64,000 nucleotides of DNA. Source: Rubrivivax sp. (GTDB lineage Bacteria > Pseudomonadota > Gammaproteobacteria > Burkholderiales > Burkholderiaceae_C). Of this stretch, positions 10,131 through 21,480 are shown piece by piece (within the stretch, counting starts at the first letter, position 1; the number at the start of each line of letters is the position of its first letter). The translations under genes and the position numbers were made by a program. Below the pieces are notes generated by a model, which worked only from the letters and a program-made list of their open reading frames with translations, was not told where the DNA came from and made no database searches. Location of the stretch: positions 496,001 to 560,000 of the forward strand of contig JAHBZT010000001.1 in NCBI GenBank assembly GCA_019635315.1, in the 5' to 3' direction.

Positions 10131-12584
10131 TCAGGGCGCCTCGATCAGGCCGTCGCCGGCGGACGGCCCGCGCGGGTCTTCGCGCAGCAGACGGTAACCG
10201 GGGATATTGTCCCTCAAGACCCTCAGCGGGTTGGACCCGATGCGCGACAGGCCCACCAGTTCCAGCTGCAGCAGCAGCCGCGTTGTCGCCTCGCGGCGAC
10301 CGGTGGACAGCCGCTCGGCGACGACGCGGCCGATCCAGCAGCCGGCGTCGTACTCGAAGCCCAGCACCGAGTCGGTGATGCGGCTGTCCTTCAGGCTGTA
10401 GTTGACGCGGCCCACGGTGTACCAGCTGCCGTCGCAGCCGCGGCGCAGGTGGCTCTCGTCGCGCTCCAGCGCGCGGCGCTCGACGATGGGCCATTGCCAG
10501 CCCAGTTCCAGCTGCTCGGACAGCCCGCGCGCCAGCCGGTAGGTCGCGCCGACCGTGCGGTAGGGCCCGGGCGAATAACGCGCCGAGACAATGGAGCGCA
10601 CCGAGCGCTGGATGTCCGGGCTGTACTGCACCGCGGCGTCCAGCGTCCAGCCGGGCAGCACGCTGGTGGAGCCGAGCAGCAGCGCGTCGGACAGGCGCTG
10701 CGTCAGCGGCTCGCCATCGGGCGAGCCGTCGGCCTGCGGCGCCACGCGCTGCGGCCGGAACAGGTAGCGCTGCACCAGGCCCAGGCGCAGCGCCTCGGCG
10801 CCGCTGGCGCGGTCCACCAGCCGTGTCGTCAGGCCGGCGGTGAGCTGGTGCGCGTCGGCCACGCGGTCGACGCCGGAGAAGGCGTTGTCGCTGTAGATTG
10901 AGACGAAGTTGAAGTCCTTGGCGGCGGCGTCGAAATTCGGCAGGTGCGACTGCTCGCGGTACGGCGTGCTGACATACAGCAGCCGCGGCTCCAGCGTCTG
11001 GCGCAGCGCGCGCCCGAAGGCCTCGGTGTCGCGCTCCAGCTCCAGCCCGGTGTCGATGCTGAAGCTGGGGATCACGCGCGTGCGCTCGGCGGTCGCGTTG
11101 TCGCGCTGCAGCGCGTCGCGGCTGTAGCTGGCGGCGTTCACCGACAGGCGCGGCACCAGCCACCAGCCGGCTTCGCGCAGCGGCCGCGCCAGCGAGGCCA
11201 GCAGGTGCACGCGCTCGCCGTCCGGGCGGCCGTCGCGCGAGACGTCGCGGTCGGGCAGCGTGAAGCGGTTGTATTCGCCCTCGACGCCGAACTGCCAGCC
11301 GGCCGCCGCGCCGCGCAGCGTCAGCCCGAGCTGCGGGCTGCGCTGGTAGGGCGAGGCGATCGGCGCCTCGGCCGCCTGCAGCACCTGCCACTGCTGGGCG
11401 CGCGCGTAGGCCAGCCCTTCGACGCGCGCGCCGGCGCCCAGCGTGAACGGCCGCTCCAGCGCCAGGCGCTGCGCCAGCAGGCGCGGCGTCAGGCTGCGCG
11501 CGCCGTCGGGAAAGTCCTTCCACCAGTCGTCGTCGGAGACGCGCAGCAGCTCGGCGCGGTAGCCCAGCCCGGCCGGCAGGCGGCCTTCGTGCGTCCAGCT
11601 CAGCGCGTGGCGCGAACGCCGCGCGACGCGGTCGTCGGGCAGCGCCTCGACTTGCAGCGTGCCGCCCAGCGTGGGCTCGAGGTAGCGGAACTCGCCGTCC
11701 AGCCCGAGGCCGCGCCGCGTGATGATGCGCGGCGCCAGCGTCGCGTCGCGGTTGGGCGCGATGTTCCAGTAGTAGGGCACCGAGACCTCGACGCCGCTGC
11801 GGTTGTCGATGCCCACCGAAGGCGGCAGCCAGCCCGACTTGCGCGTGTCGCCGAGCGGGAAGCTCAGCGTCGGCAGCGCGATGATCGGCAGGCCCAGGAA
11901 GCGCAGCACCGCGCCCTCGGCGACGCCGGTGTTGGTCTCCAGGTCCAGCTGCACGCTGCGCGCGCTGAGCACCCAGTCGGGGTCTATCGTGCCGTCGCGC
12001 CGGCAGCTGGTGTAGCTGGCGTTGGTGGCGCGCGAGCGGCTGCTGTCCAGGAAGTCGATGCGGTCGGCGCGGCCGCCGGCGCCGAGCTCGAGGAATTCGA
12101 ACTCCGGTTCGAGGAAGAAGCCCTCGAAGCGCTGCACGCGCAGCTGCAGCTCCGGGCCGCGGTAGCGCTGGCCCTCGCGCTGGATGTCGACGCCGCCGCG
12201 TGCGCTGGCCAGGTCCGACGGGCTGTCGTAGGACAGGCGGTCGGCGCGGATCACCAGCCCGCCGCGGCGGAATTCGACCTCACCCTCGGCGACGGTCTCC
12301 AGGTCGGGCTGGCTGCGGATCTCGCGCGCGCGCAGCACGATGGGCAGCCGGCGCGCGGCGTCGCCGCGCGGCAGCGGCGCGATGCGGCGGCTGGGCTCGA
12401 GCGCCTGGCTGCCGGTCGTTGCGGCGGACGCCGCCGGCCCGGCTGCCGCCGGGGCCGTCGCGTCATCGGCCCGCGAAGGGGGTCCGGCCACCCACAGCAG
12501 CGCCGCCAGGGCCGCGGGGGCGAGGGGGGCGGCGGGCAACGCAGGCAGGCGGGACAACGCGGCGCGGAACGCGGGGCTGGGCAC
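10131..12584 (-). CDS. lptD: LPS-assembly outer-membrane protein LptD
   Basis: LptD, with LptE, inserts lipopolysaccharide into the outer leaflet of the outer membrane. From GTG 12584 the protein has 817 residues, with a signal sequence ([22 protein letters not shown]) ending near ADDA, an N-terminal OstA/LptA-like jelly roll (about 80-210) and a C-terminal beta-barrel. The frame stays open upstream past amgK's start, but that part is antisense to amgK and not plausible. Possible -10 GATAAT (12603-12608, minus strand) lies just upstream. Only 26 bp separate this start from the divergent amgK start. Confidence 0.93.
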   Translation of the reverse strand: MPSPAFRAALSRLPALPAAPLAPAALAALLWVAGPPSRADDATAPAAAGPAASAATTGSQALEPSRRIAPLPRGDAARRLPIVLRAREIRSQPDLETVAEGEVEFRRGGLVIRADRLSYDSPSDLASARGGVDIQREGQRYRGPELQLRVQRFEGFFLEPEFEFLELGAGGRADRIDFLDSSRSRATNASYTSCRRDGTIDPDWVLSARSVQLDLETNTGVAEGAVLRFLGLPIIALPTLSFPLGDTRKSGWLPPSVGIDNRSGVEVSVPYYWNIAPNRDATLAPRIITRRGLGLDGEFRYLEPTLGGTLQVEALPDDRVARRSRHALSWTHEGRLPAGLGYRAELLRVSDDDWWKDFPDGARSLTPRLLAQRLALERPFTLGAGARVEGLAYARAQQWQVLQAAEAPIASPYQRSPQLGLTLRGAAAGWQFGVEGEYNRFTLPDRDVSRDGRPDGERVHLLASLARPLREAGWWLVPRLSVNAASYSRDALQRDNATAERTRVIPSFSIDTGLELERDTEAFGRALRQTLEPRLLYVSTPYREQSHLPNFDAAAKDFNFVSIYSDNAFSGVDRVADAHQLTAGLTTRLVDRASGAEALRLGLVQRYLFRPQRVAPQADGSPDGEPLTQRLSDALLLGSTSVLPGWTLDAAVQYSPDIQRSVRSIVSARYSPGPYRTVGATYRLARGLSEQLELGWQWPIVERRALERDESHLRRGCDGSWYTVGRVNYSLKDSRITDSVLGFEYDAGCWIGRVVAERLSTGRREATTRLLLQLELVGLSRIGSNPLRVLRDNIPGYRLLREDPRGPSAGDGLIEAP

Positions 12585-12610
12585 GGTCGGGTTTGTAGAA
12601 TCGATTATCC

Positions 12611-13678
12611 ATGAGGGGCACCCCCGATCCGGTCGGCTGGCCCGACGCTGCGCGCCAGGCCGCCTTCGAGCACTGGATCGCCGGCGTCGCGCCCGCGCAC
12701 GGCCTCGAACTCGACTCGCTCGCGCCGGCTTCGGCCGACGCGAGTTTCCGCCGCTACCTGCGCATTGCCGCGACGCGCGCCCCGGGCGGCAGCCTGATCG
12801 TGATGGACGCCCCGCCGCCGCTGGAGGACGTGCGCCCCTTCGTGCAAGTCGCCAGGCTGATCGCCGCGGCCGGGTTGCACGCGCCGCGCGTGCTGGCGGC
12901 CGACACCGCGCAGGGCTTCCTGCTGCTGACCGACCTCGGCAACCGGCTGCTGCTGGACGCACTGCGCGAGGCCGACGCGGCCACCGCCGACCGGCTGATG
13001 CGCCCGGCGCTGCAGTCGCTGGTGCGCTGGCAGCAGGGCGTGGACGCGACGGCGCTGCCGGCCTGGGGCGAGGCGCAGATCCGCGCCGAGCTGGCGCTGT
13101 TCCCCGAGTGGTGCGTGCAGCGCGAATACGGCATCGCCTGGACGGCGGCCGAGCAGGCGGCCTGGGCACGCGTGTGCGACGCGATCGTCGCCAGCGCGCT
13201 CGCGCAGCCCAGCGTCGCCGTGCACGCCGACTGGATGCCGCGCAACCTGATGCTCGGCCGTGGCGACGACGACGGCGAGCCCGGCATCCTGGACTTCCAG
13301 GACGCGGTGCGCGGGCCCATCACCTACGACCTCGTCTCGCTGCTGCGTGACGCCTTCGTGTCCTGGGACGAAGAGCAGCAACTGGACTGGGCGGTGCGCT
13401 GGTGGCAGCAGGCGCGCGGCGCCGGGCTGCCCGTGGACGACGACTTCGGCGAGTTCTGGCGCGCGCTGGAGTGGACCGGGTTGCAGCGCCACCTGCGCAT
13501 CCTGGGCGTCTTCTGCCGACTCAAGCACCGCGACGCCAAGCCGCGCTACGCCGAGGACCTGCCGCGCTTCTTCGGCTACGCGACCCGGGTCGCGCTGCGC
13601 TACGCCCCGCTGGCGCCGCTGGCGCGGCTGCTGGAGCCGATGAGCGGCCAGCGCGTGCTGGCCGCCCACACGTTCTGA
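12611..13678 (+). CDS. amgK: Anomeric N-acetylmuramate/N-acetylglucosamine kinase-like phosphotransferase
   Basis: A 355-residue aminoglycoside-phosphotransferase-fold kinase. The catalytic loop HADWMPRNLML and the metal-binding ILDFQDA segment are intact. In Pseudomonas, AmgK phosphorylates recycled MurNAc and GlcNAc at C1, feeding peptidoglycan precursor synthesis independently of MurA and bypassing fosfomycin. The gene is conserved next to lptD in many beta- and gammaproteobacteria, usually followed by murU; here no murU follows. A TAGAAT (12596-12601) ten bases before the ATG may be a -10 box, which would make the mRNA almost leaderless. The fold is certain; the exact substrate is inferred from synteny. 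Confidence 0.85.
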   Translation: MRGTPDPVGWPDAARQAAFEHWIAGVAPAHGLELDSLAPASADASFRRYLRIAATRAPGGSLIVMDAPPPLEDVRPFVQVARLIAAAGLHAPRVLAADTAQGFLLLTDLGNRLLLDALREADAATADRLMRPALQSLVRWQQGVDATALPAWGEAQIRAELALFPEWCVQREYGIAWTAAEQAAWARVCDAIVASALAQPSVAVHADWMPRNLMLGRGDDDGEPGILDFQDAVRGPITYDLVSLLRDAFVSWDEEQQLDWAVRWWQQARGAGLPVDDDFGEFWRALEWTGLQRHLRILGVFCRLKHRDAKPRYAEDLPRFFGYATRVALRYAPLAPLARLLEPMSGQRVLAAHTF

Positions 13679-13720
13679 CCGCGCATGCCGGCCGGGACGC
13701 GGGCCCCGGCCGGCGCCCGA

Positions 13721-14173
13721 TCACTTCGGGATCACGACGCTGTCGATGACGTGGATGACGCCGTTGCTGGCCACGATGTCGGCCTGCACGACCTTGGCGT
13801 TGTCCACCGTCACGCCGCCCATCGTGCCCAGCGTCAGCTTGCCGCCCTGCACGGTGGCGACCTGGCCGGCCCGGACGTCCTTGGCCATCACCTTGCCCGG
13901 CACCACGTGGTAGGTCAGCACCGCGGTCAGCTTGGCCTTGTCGGCGAGCAGCGCGTCGAGATCGGCCTTGGGCACCTTCGCGAAGGCCTCGTCGGTGGGC
14001 GCGAACACGGTGAACGGGCCCGGGCCCTTCAGCGTGTCGACCAGCCCGGCGGCCTTCAGCGCGGTGGCCAGCGTGTTGAACTTGCCGGCCGCCACCGCGG
14101 TGTCGACGATGTCCTTGGCCTGCACGGCCAGCGAGGCGGCGGCCAGGGCCGCGGCGATCATCAGCTTCTTCAT
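13721..14173 (-). CDS. Secreted single fasciclin-domain protein
   Basis: A 150-residue exported protein: signal peptide [20 protein letters not shown], then one fasciclin (FAS1) domain with H1 ([15 protein letters not shown]) and H2 ([13 protein letters not shown]) boxes and the YHVVPG segment. FAS1 domains mediate adhesion or matrix contacts; the bacterial roles are poorly known. It lies 52 bp downstream of a two-domain fasciclin lipoprotein on the same strand, so the two are probably co-expressed and arose by duplication. Confidence 0.93.
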   Translation of the reverse strand: MKKLMIAAALAAASLAVQAKDIVDTAVAAGKFNTLATALKAAGLVDTLKGPGPFTVFAPTDEAFAKVPKADLDALLADKAKLTAVLTYHVVPGKVMAKDVRAGQVATVQGGKLTLGTMGGVTVDNAKVVQADIVASNGVIHVIDSVVIPK

Positions 14174-14225
14174 GGGGTCACTCCTGTCTGGGTTGGGGTG
14201 GGAAAGGACTTGCCCGGTGCCGGGC

Positions 14226-15152
14226 TCACTGCGGCGGCAGGATCACGCGGTCGATGACGTGCACGACGCCGTTGCTCGTCAGCACGTCGGTGGCCACGAT
14301 GCCGGCGCTGCGCAGGCGGCCGTCGGTGATGCGCAGGTCGGCGCCGACCGTGAACGTGGCGCCCTGCAGCGTGGTCACCGGCGCACCCGGCACGATGCCG
14401 GTGGCCAGCACGCGGCCCGCGACGACGTGGTAGGTCAGCACCTGGGTCAGCAGCGGCGTGTCGGCCAGCAGCTGGTCGGCCGTGACGCCCAGCTCGGCGA
14501 GCAGCGCGGCGAAGGCGTCGTTGGTCGGCGCGAAGACCGTCAGCGGGCCCGGCGCCTTCAGCGCGTCGACCAGCCCGGCGGCGACCACGGCGTCGACCAG
14601 GATGCTGAACTGCGGCAGCGCCTGCGCCGTCTGCACGATGTCCAGATTGGCCGGCAGCAGCACGCGGTCGATGGTGTGGATCAGGCCGTTGCGCAGCATG
14701 CGGTCGGTGGCGGTGATCGTCGCCGTGCGGTTGCGGCCGTCGGTGATGACGAGCGCGCCGTTGCGCTGGTCGACCTTGAAGATGCCGCCCTGCACGGTGG
14801 TGACCGCGAGGCCCAGCGGCACCACCGCACGCTCCACGCGCGAGGGCAGCACGTGGTAGGTCAGCACCGTGTTGAGCAGCGTGCGGTCGGCGAACAGCTG
14901 GTCCTTGGTCACGCCCAGCTCGGTCAGCAGGGCCGCGAAGGCGGCGTTGGTCGGCGCGAACACCGTCAGCGGCCCCGGCCCCGACAGGGTGCCGGCAAGA
15001 CCGGCGGTGTCGACCGCCTCGGTGAGCAGGCTGAACTGCGGGTCGCTGCGCAGCTCGGCCATCAGGTCGGGGTCGTTCTCGTCGCCGCCGCCGCAGGCGG
15101 CCAGCAGGCCGACCGTGCCGGCGAGCACGAGGCCCTTGAGCCATCGAATCAT
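14226..15152 (-). CDS. Fasciclin lipoprotein with two FAS1 domains
   Basis: A 308-residue lipoprotein. [20 protein letters not shown] gives a signal peptide with lipobox LAAC (C20), followed by a GGGDEND spacer. Two tandem FAS1 domains follow (about 30-165 and 166-308), each with [17 protein letters not shown] and a VLTYHVL/VV-type segment. Start ATG 15152 is preceded by GGAG at good spacing, which excludes the 17-residue upstream extension. Probably an outer-membrane-anchored surface or periplasmic adhesin-like protein, in tandem with the single-domain gene downstream. Confidence 0.92.
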   Translation of the reverse strand: MIRWLKGLVLAGTVGLLAACGGGDENDPDLMAELRSDPQFSLLTEAVDTAGLAGTLSGPGPLTVFAPTNAAFAALLTELGVTKDQLFADRTLLNTVLTYHVLPSRVERAVVPLGLAVTTVQGGIFKVDQRNGALVITDGRNRTATITATDRMLRNGLIHTIDRVLLPANLDIVQTAQALPQFSILVDAVVAAGLVDALKAPGPLTVFAPTNDAFAALLAELGVTADQLLADTPLLTQVLTYHVVAGRVLATGIVPGAPVTTLQGATFTVGADLRITDGRLRSAGIVATDVLTSNGVVHVIDRVILPPQ

Positions 15153-15228
15153 GGGTTTTCTCCGGTAAGAGGGGACTGCACGGCGCGGGACACCGCGTCG
15201 CAATAGGCTTACGGGTCATAATTTGAAC

Positions 15229-15247
15229 TGCTCGGTATATCCGAGCA
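15229..15247. promoter_or_regulatory. Inverted repeat upstream of the fasciclin operon
   Basis: TGCTCGG and CCGAGCA, separated by TATAT, make a perfect 7-bp inverted repeat 77 bases upstream of the fasciclin lipoprotein start. It lies in an AT-richer patch that probably carries the promoter. It could be an operator for a dimeric regulator; no matching regulator is adjacent. Confidence 0.4.
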
Positions 15248-15397
15248 ACTCAAGGGTCATGCAGTAACTGGAGAGTTACATGTCGCGCGCCGACGGGTGC
15301 GGTTGCCGCGACCGGGTTTGCGGGCCGGCCGCGATAATCCGCGCCCGCCCACCCCTGCACCTTGTCCCGCCCGCGCGGCGGGCGGCGCCCCGCCCCG

Positions 15398-17296
15398 ATG
15401 TTTGCCTTCTTCGAGAGCCGCCTCGCGCCGACCGCGCGGCCCGGCAGCGCGCCACCGCAGGCGCTGCTGCCCTTCTACTGGCACTCCGTGCGCCAGGCGC
15501 GCGGCCTGTTCGGCGCGATGTTCGCGACCGGCCTGCTGGTGGCGCTGATGGACACGCTGATCCCGGTCTTCATCGGCCGCATCGTCGCGCTGATGGAGGC
15601 TGCCGACCGCGCTGCCGCGCTGCAGGCCGCCCTGCCTTCACTGCTGGGCATGGCGGTGCTGGTGCTGGTCGGCCGTCCGGCGGCGCTGCTGCTGGACAGC
15701 CTGGTGCGCAACAACGCGGTGGTGCCCGGTGTGACCAGCCTGATCCGCTGGCAGAGCCACTGGCACGTGGTGCGCCAGAGCTGGCCTTTCTTCCAGAACG
15801 ACTTCGCCGGCCGCATCGCCAACCGCGTGATGCAGACCAGCAATGCGGTGCGCGAGAGCGTGGTCAGCTCGATCCGCGCCGTGTGGTACATCATCGTCTA
15901 CGGCCTGTCGGCGCTGGTGCTGATGAGCACGGCCGACTGGCGGCTCGCGATCCCGACCGCGCTGTGGTTCGCCGGCTACGTGTTCTTCCTGCGCCGCTTC
16001 GTGCCGCGCATGCGCGAGCTGGCGCGCGCCAGCTCGGAGGTGCGCAGCCACGTGATGGGCCGCATCGTCGACAGCTACACCAACATCCTGACCGTCAAGC
16101 TGTTCGCCCGCGCGCGCGACGAGGACGCCTACGTGCGCGAGGTCATCGACGAGCACACCGGCGCGATCGCGCGCCACATGCGGCAGACGACGCGCTTCAT
16201 GGGCACGCTGGCGGTGCTCAATGCGCTGCTGCTGGTGGGCACCGCGGCCATCGGCATCACGCTGTGGGCCAACGGCACGCTGGACGCCGGCGCGGTGGCG
16301 ATGGCGGTGCCGCTGGCCTGGACGATCGCCAACGTCGCCGGCTGGGTCAGCTGGGAGGTCACCGGCATCTTCGAGAATATCGGCGTCGTGCAGGAAGGCA
16401 TGGAGACGATCGCCGTGCCGCACGGCATGCACGACCGCGCCGGCGCGCGCGAGCTGGTCGTCGACCCCGCCCCGCGCGGCGGCGAGATCCGCTTCGAGCA
16501 TGTCACCTTCACCTACGGCCGCAGCGACGGCCTGAAGGTGCTCGACGACCTGAACCTGGTCGTGCGGCCGGGCGAACGCGTGGGCATCGTCGGCCGCTCG
16601 GGCGCCGGCAAGAGCACGCTCGTGAACCTGCTGCTGCGCTTCCACGACCTGGAGCAGGGCAGCGTGCGCATCGACGGCCACGACATCCGCGAGGTCACGC
16701 AGGAGAGCCTGCGCGCGGCGATCGGCATGGTCACGCAGGACACCTCGCTGCTGCACCGCTCGATCGCCGCCAACATCGGCTACGGCCGGCCCGGCGCGAC
16801 GCTGGAGCAGATCGTCGCCGCCGCGAAGAAGGCGCAGGCGCACGAGTTCGTGCTCGGCCTGCAGGACTGGAAGGGCCGCACCGGCTACGAGGCCCATGTC
16901 GGCGAGCGCGGCGTCAAGCTCAGCGGGGGCCAGCGCCAGCGCATCGCGATCGCGCGCGTGATCCTCAAGGACGCGCCCATCCTGGTGCTCGACGAGGCCA
17001 CCAGCGCGCTGGACAGCGAGGTCGAGCTCGCCATCCAGGACCAGCTGCTCGGCCTGATGGAAGGCAAGACGGTGATCGCGATCGCGCACCGGCTGTCGAC
17101 GATCGCGCGCATGGACCGCCTGATCGTGCTCGACGCCGGGCGCATCGTCGAGCAGGGCACGCATGCCGAGCTGCTGGCGCTGGGGCCGCAGGGCCACTAT
17201 GCGCGGCTGTGGTCGCACCAGAGCGGCGGCTTCCTGCTCGACGACGATACGCCGACGGACAGCGACCCGACGGCGACGGTGCCCGCGGTGGTCTGA
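15398..17296 (+). CDS. ABC exporter, fused membrane and ATPase domains (ABCB/MsbA type)
   Basis: A 632-residue half-transporter expected to act as a homodimer in the inner membrane. Residues ~35-330 form a six-helix ABC exporter membrane domain. The ATPase (about 365-615) has Walker A GRSGAGKST, signature LSGGQRQR, Walker B ILVLDEATSALD and switch AHRLST, all intact. The substrate cannot be told from sequence; members of this family export lipids, peptides or metal-thiol complexes. The start at ATG 15398 (MFAFFES) fits family alignments better than upstream starts. It is a single-gene unit ended by a strong hairpin. Confidence 0.92.
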   Translation: MFAFFESRLAPTARPGSAPPQALLPFYWHSVRQARGLFGAMFATGLLVALMDTLIPVFIGRIVALMEAADRAAALQAALPSLLGMAVLVLVGRPAALLLDSLVRNNAVVPGVTSLIRWQSHWHVVRQSWPFFQNDFAGRIANRVMQTSNAVRESVVSSIRAVWYIIVYGLSALVLMSTADWRLAIPTALWFAGYVFFLRRFVPRMRELARASSEVRSHVMGRIVDSYTNILTVKLFARARDEDAYVREVIDEHTGAIARHMRQTTRFMGTLAVLNALLLVGTAAIGITLWANGTLDAGAVAMAVPLAWTIANVAGWVSWEVTGIFENIGVVQEGMETIAVPHGMHDRAGARELVVDPAPRGGEIRFEHVTFTYGRSDGLKVLDDLNLVVRPGERVGIVGRSGAGKSTLVNLLLRFHDLEQGSVRIDGHDIREVTQESLRAAIGMVTQDTSLLHRSIAANIGYGRPGATLEQIVAAAKKAQAHEFVLGLQDWKGRTGYEAHVGERGVKLSGGQRQRIAIARVILKDAPILVLDEATSALDSEVELAIQDQLLGLMEGKTVIAIAHRLSTIARMDRLIVLDAGRIVEQGTHAELLALGPQGHYARLWSHQSGGFLLDDDTPTDSDPTATVPAVV

Positions 17297-17314
17297 ACGG
17301 CGCCGCAAAGAACA

Positions 17315-17343
17315 AAGCCGCCGCGCGGTGCGCGCGGCGGCTT
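17315..17343. terminator. Bidirectional terminator between ABC exporter and PEP-CTERM gene
   Basis: A 12-bp GC-rich stem (17315-17326 with 17332-17343) with a five-base loop, flanked by AA on one side and TT on the other. It lies between convergent genes, 19 bases after the exporter stop and 25 before the minus-strand stop. Confidence 0.75.
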
Positions 17344-17367
17344 CGCGGCTTCAGCCGGAGGGGCGCC

Positions 17368-17994
17368 TCAGGCGGCCTTGCGGCGGCGCACCCAGAAGCC
17401 CAGGCCGGCGAGGCCCAGCGCCATCAGGCCGTAGGTCGAGGGCTCGGGGATGGGCTGGAAGATGATGCGCAGCGTGCCGCCGGTGATCAGTGCGTCGCGG
17501 CCCGGGTCGTTGAACACGTCGTAGGCGTAGACATTGACCAGGCCGCCGGCGACCGCGAACGGGGCGCCGAAGCTGTCCAGGCCCGGGTCGCCCCAGGCCC
17601 CGTCGGCCGGTCCGAAGGTGCCGCCGGCGCCGACCGTGCTCGGCGAGACGTCCATGTAGCCCGACAGGAAGCCGTCCGGGTGCTCGACCGAGAGCACCAG
17701 CTCGCTCTGCCAGCTGCCGTTCTCGGTCGTGAAGGTCAGTCCGATGAACTCGTAGCCGAGCACGGTGGAGCCGGCGCCGATGTCGACCGTCACCAAGGTG
17801 TTGCTCGGGTCGGTGAAGCCGCCGAAGACCTCGAAGCCGGTCAGGTCGACGTCGACCGACGAGTTCATCGGCGTCAGCACCGCGGGCGTCGGCCCCAGCG
17901 AGTCGACGATGCCACGGGCGGCGAACGAGCCCGTGGCGGCGAAAGACAATGCAACGACGGCCGCCCCGCGGGCGACCCACCTCATGCTCGACAT
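17368..17994 (-). CDS. PEP-CTERM sorting-domain protein
   Basis: A 208-residue exported protein: signal peptide (MSSMRWVARGAAVVALSFAA..) and a C-terminal sorting signal of the canonical form, IPEPSTYGLMALGLAGLGF, followed by a basic tail ending RRRKAA. Such proteins are processed by an exosortase (EpsH/XrtA type) and are usually surface or exopolysaccharide-matrix components. No exosortase is in this window. The middle is beta-rich and not assigned. A second PEP-CTERM gene lies 243 bp upstream in the same orientation; their sorting signals are nearly identical in DNA. Confidence 0.92.
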   Translation of the reverse strand: MSSMRWVARGAAVVALSFAATGSFAARGIVDSLGPTPAVLTPMNSSVDVDLTGFEVFGGFTDPSNTLVTVDIGAGSTVLGYEFIGLTFTTENGSWQSELVLSVEHPDGFLSGYMDVSPSTVGAGGTFGPADGAWGDPGLDSFGAPFAVAGGLVNVYAYDVFNDPGRDALITGGTLRIIFQPIPEPSTYGLMALGLAGLGFWVRRRKAA

Positions 17995-18204
17995 CCTCGA
18001 CTCCTGCGTGTTGTTGGGGGCTCGGCCCGCGATGCACCGATCGACGCCGGCTGTGCGGGCGGCCCTAATCTGCCAACGTCATGGATTGGGCACAAGGCCC
18101 GCGCACCGTTCCCCCCGCGACTGCGGGGCCGGGCATGTCCGGATGCGGGTCGTGATGGACAGCTCGCCGCGACCTGTGCTAAAGGGTGGCCGGACGGCCA
18201 AGGA

Positions 18205-18229
18205 CCGGAGGCGGCAGCGCCGCCTCCGG
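18205..18229 (-). terminator. Hairpin after second PEP-CTERM gene
   Basis: CCGGAGGCGGC and its exact complement form an 11-bp stem around AGC, nine bases beyond the minus-strand stop at 18238. No T-run follows. Confidence 0.6.
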
Positions 18230-18237
18230 CTCGGGGG

Positions 18238-18858
18238 TCAGCGCGGCCGGCGGCGGCGCGCGACGGCACCCACAGCCATCAGGCCCAGCGCCATCAGGCC
18301 GTAGGTCGAGGGCTCCGGCACGACGTTGGCGAGCGTGATCTGGCCGCTGACGAACAGGCCGTCGGGATCGACCGACGCGTCGTTGAAGCTCTCGAAGAAC
18401 TCCACGCGCAGCAGCCCGTCGGCGGCGACGTTGAAGGCCAGGCCGAAGTCCGACAGCTGCGCGCTGTCGGCATAGCTGCCGGTGCCGGGGAAGTCGTCGT
18501 TGGGGGCGGCAGTCAGGTAGACGCCGTCGCCGCTGGAGGACAGGAACGAGATCGTCATCTCCGACAGCCAGCTCGGCGAGAAGGCCTGCAGGTCCACCGC
18601 CCACGACACGCCGTCGACGAGCGCATTCGGGCTGAGCTGATACACGCGCACCGTATTGGCCGGGTTGCCCTCGGCAGCGTTGGTGTAGATGCCGCCCACG
18701 TCGATGCTCAGGTCCGTGCCGGACAGCGGGATCGGCGTGCCGCCGGCGGTCTGGAAGCCGGCCCCGCTGTAGGGGCTGAAGCGGGCCGCCTGGGCCTGCG
18801 AGGCGGCCCCGAGGAGGCCCAGCGCGGCCATGGCGACCGCTGCGATGCGAAGCTGCAT
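18238..18858 (-). CDS. PEP-CTERM sorting-domain protein
   Basis: A 206-residue exported protein with signal peptide MQLRIAAVAMAALGLLGAAS and C-terminal sorting motif VPEPSTYGLMALGLMAVGAV followed by RRRRPR. The body is beta-rich (for example LSDFGLAFNVAADGLLRVEFFESFND) and resembles the downstream PEP-CTERM protein in length and layout, suggesting an old duplication. It needs an exosortase encoded elsewhere. A hairpin in the 5' leader (18892-18909) and one after the stop suggest it is transcribed alone. Confidence 0.92.
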   Translation of the reverse strand: MQLRIAAVAMAALGLLGAASQAQAARFSPYSGAGFQTAGGTPIPLSGTDLSIDVGGIYTNAAEGNPANTVRVYQLSPNALVDGVSWAVDLQAFSPSWLSEMTISFLSSSGDGVYLTAAPNDDFPGTGSYADSAQLSDFGLAFNVAADGLLRVEFFESFNDASVDPDGLFVSGQITLANVVPEPSTYGLMALGLMAVGAVARRRRPR

Positions 18859-18891
18859 TTCCGATGCTCCTGGTCTTGTTGAGGACGGCGG

Positions 18892-18909
18892 CGGTGCGGC
18901 ACCGCACCG
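18892..18909 (-). promoter_or_regulatory. Perfect inverted repeat in the leader of a PEP-CTERM gene
   Basis: CGGTGCGG-CA-CCGCACCG lies 34-51 bases before the start at 18858 on the minus strand. It could be an operator or an mRNA leader hairpin. I saw no sigma-54 (GG-N10-GC) element near it. Confidence 0.35.
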
Positions 18910-19031
18910 GTGCCGCTCGACGACGCGCGCGCAGGCTGCCAGCCGGCCTCACCGGCAGCAAGAGGGCGCGAACACTCAGGAGCGGTCCGATCCCGCGACC
19001 GCGGGACGGGGCTTACCCGCGCTGACGAGGT

Positions 19032-20510
<1,479 letters not shown>

Positions 20511-20551
20511 CGTCGGTCTCCTCGGGCCGCGGCGGCAGCCAGCACGGCAGT

Positions 20552-21424
20552 TTAGAGCCGCTCGAGCCAGGCCGTCAGCCGCCCGAGCACCTGCTCGCGC
20601 TCGGGCTCGTTGAAGATCTCGTGCACCAGCGCCGGCCAGGCCTGGGCGTCGACCACGGCGGCCGGCGCCGCGCCGGCGAAGGCCGCGCTGCCCCAGGGCG
20701 CCACGCAGCGGTCGGCGCCGCCCCACATCAGCAGCGTCGGCGTGCGCCAGCGCGGGGCCAGTTCACGCACCTCGCGCCCGGCGTCGACGATGAAGCGCGC
20801 CAGGCGGCCGCTGATGCGGTCGTGCACCAGCGGGTCGGCCTCGTAGGCGCGCACGACCTCGGGGTCGCGGCTGATCCAGGCCGGGTCCAGGCCGTTGGCC
20901 GCCGCCACGTCGGGCACCAGGCGCGGCAGCACCGCCAGCTGCAGCTTCTGCCAGGCCGACAGGTCGGCCGCCAGCGCCGGCGACGAGAGCACCAGCCCGT
21001 GCACCTCGCGCGACCAGCGCGCCGGCTGCGCCAGCAGGCCCTCGGCGACGAAGCGTGCCGCCACCGCGCCGCCCATGCTGTGGCCCAGCAGCACGTGGCG
21101 CCAGGCCGGCCGCGCGCCGCCGCCCGCCGGCGCTGGCACCTGCGCACGCAGGTGGTCCATCACGGTGGCTAGGTCGATCATCAGCTGCGCGGCCTGAGGC
21201 AGCACGCCGCGCGGGCCCTCGCTGCGGCCGTGGCCGCGGTGGTCGTGGCCGGCGACGTGCCAGCCGGCGGCATTCAGCGTCTCGGCCAGCGGCTCGTAGC
21301 GCGCGATGTGCTCGCCCAGGCCGTGCACCAGCTGCACGAGGCCGCGTGCCGCGCCGGCCGGGCCATGTGCCGGCCAGTGGCGCCAGTGCAGCCGGACGCC
21401 GTCGCCGCTGATCAGCATCTCCAT
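20552..21424 (-). CDS. Alpha/beta hydrolase, monoacylglycerol-lipase type
   Basis: A 290-residue serine hydrolase of the lysophospholipase/MGL group (Hydrolase_4). It shows an HG-type oxyanion region (LVQLVHGLGEHIARY), HDHRGHGRS, the nucleophile elbow LLGHSMGGAVA, an acid in MWGGADRCVAP and a late histidine in PALVHEIFNEPE, so the triad is complete. Likely a cytosolic esterase/lipase acting on monoglycerides or similar esters. It is divergent from the enoyl-CoA hydratase gene with 56 bp between starts, hinting at a shared lipid-catabolism theme. Confidence 0.9.
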   Translation of the reverse strand: MEMLISGDGVRLHWRHWPAHGPAGAARGLVQLVHGLGEHIARYEPLAETLNAAGWHVAGHDHRGHGRSEGPRGVLPQAAQLMIDLATVMDHLRAQVPAPAGGGARPAWRHVLLGHSMGGAVAARFVAEGLLAQPARWSREVHGLVLSSPALAADLSAWQKLQLAVLPRLVPDVAAANGLDPAWISRDPEVVRAYEADPLVHDRISGRLARFIVDAGREVRELAPRWRTPTLLMWGGADRCVAPWGSAAFAGAAPAAVVDAQAWPALVHEIFNEPEREQVLGRLTAWLERL

Positions 21425-21480
21425 GCCCGGATTGGATCATGGCCGGCGCGGCACGGCAGGGCCGGCGTTATGCTGGCCCC

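Noticed and set aside
12585-13169. N-terminal extension of lptD across the divergent amgK gene
   Set aside because: The extension is Arg/Pro-rich antisense of amgK; a GTG at 12584 followed by a proper signal sequence gives the normal LptD length.
15264-15280. GTAACT-GGAG-AGTTAC hairpin with a ribosome-site-like loop just before an ATG
   Set aside because: The frame from ATG 15280 is a shadow of the ABC exporter and encodes nothing recognisable, so a translational switch is not supported.
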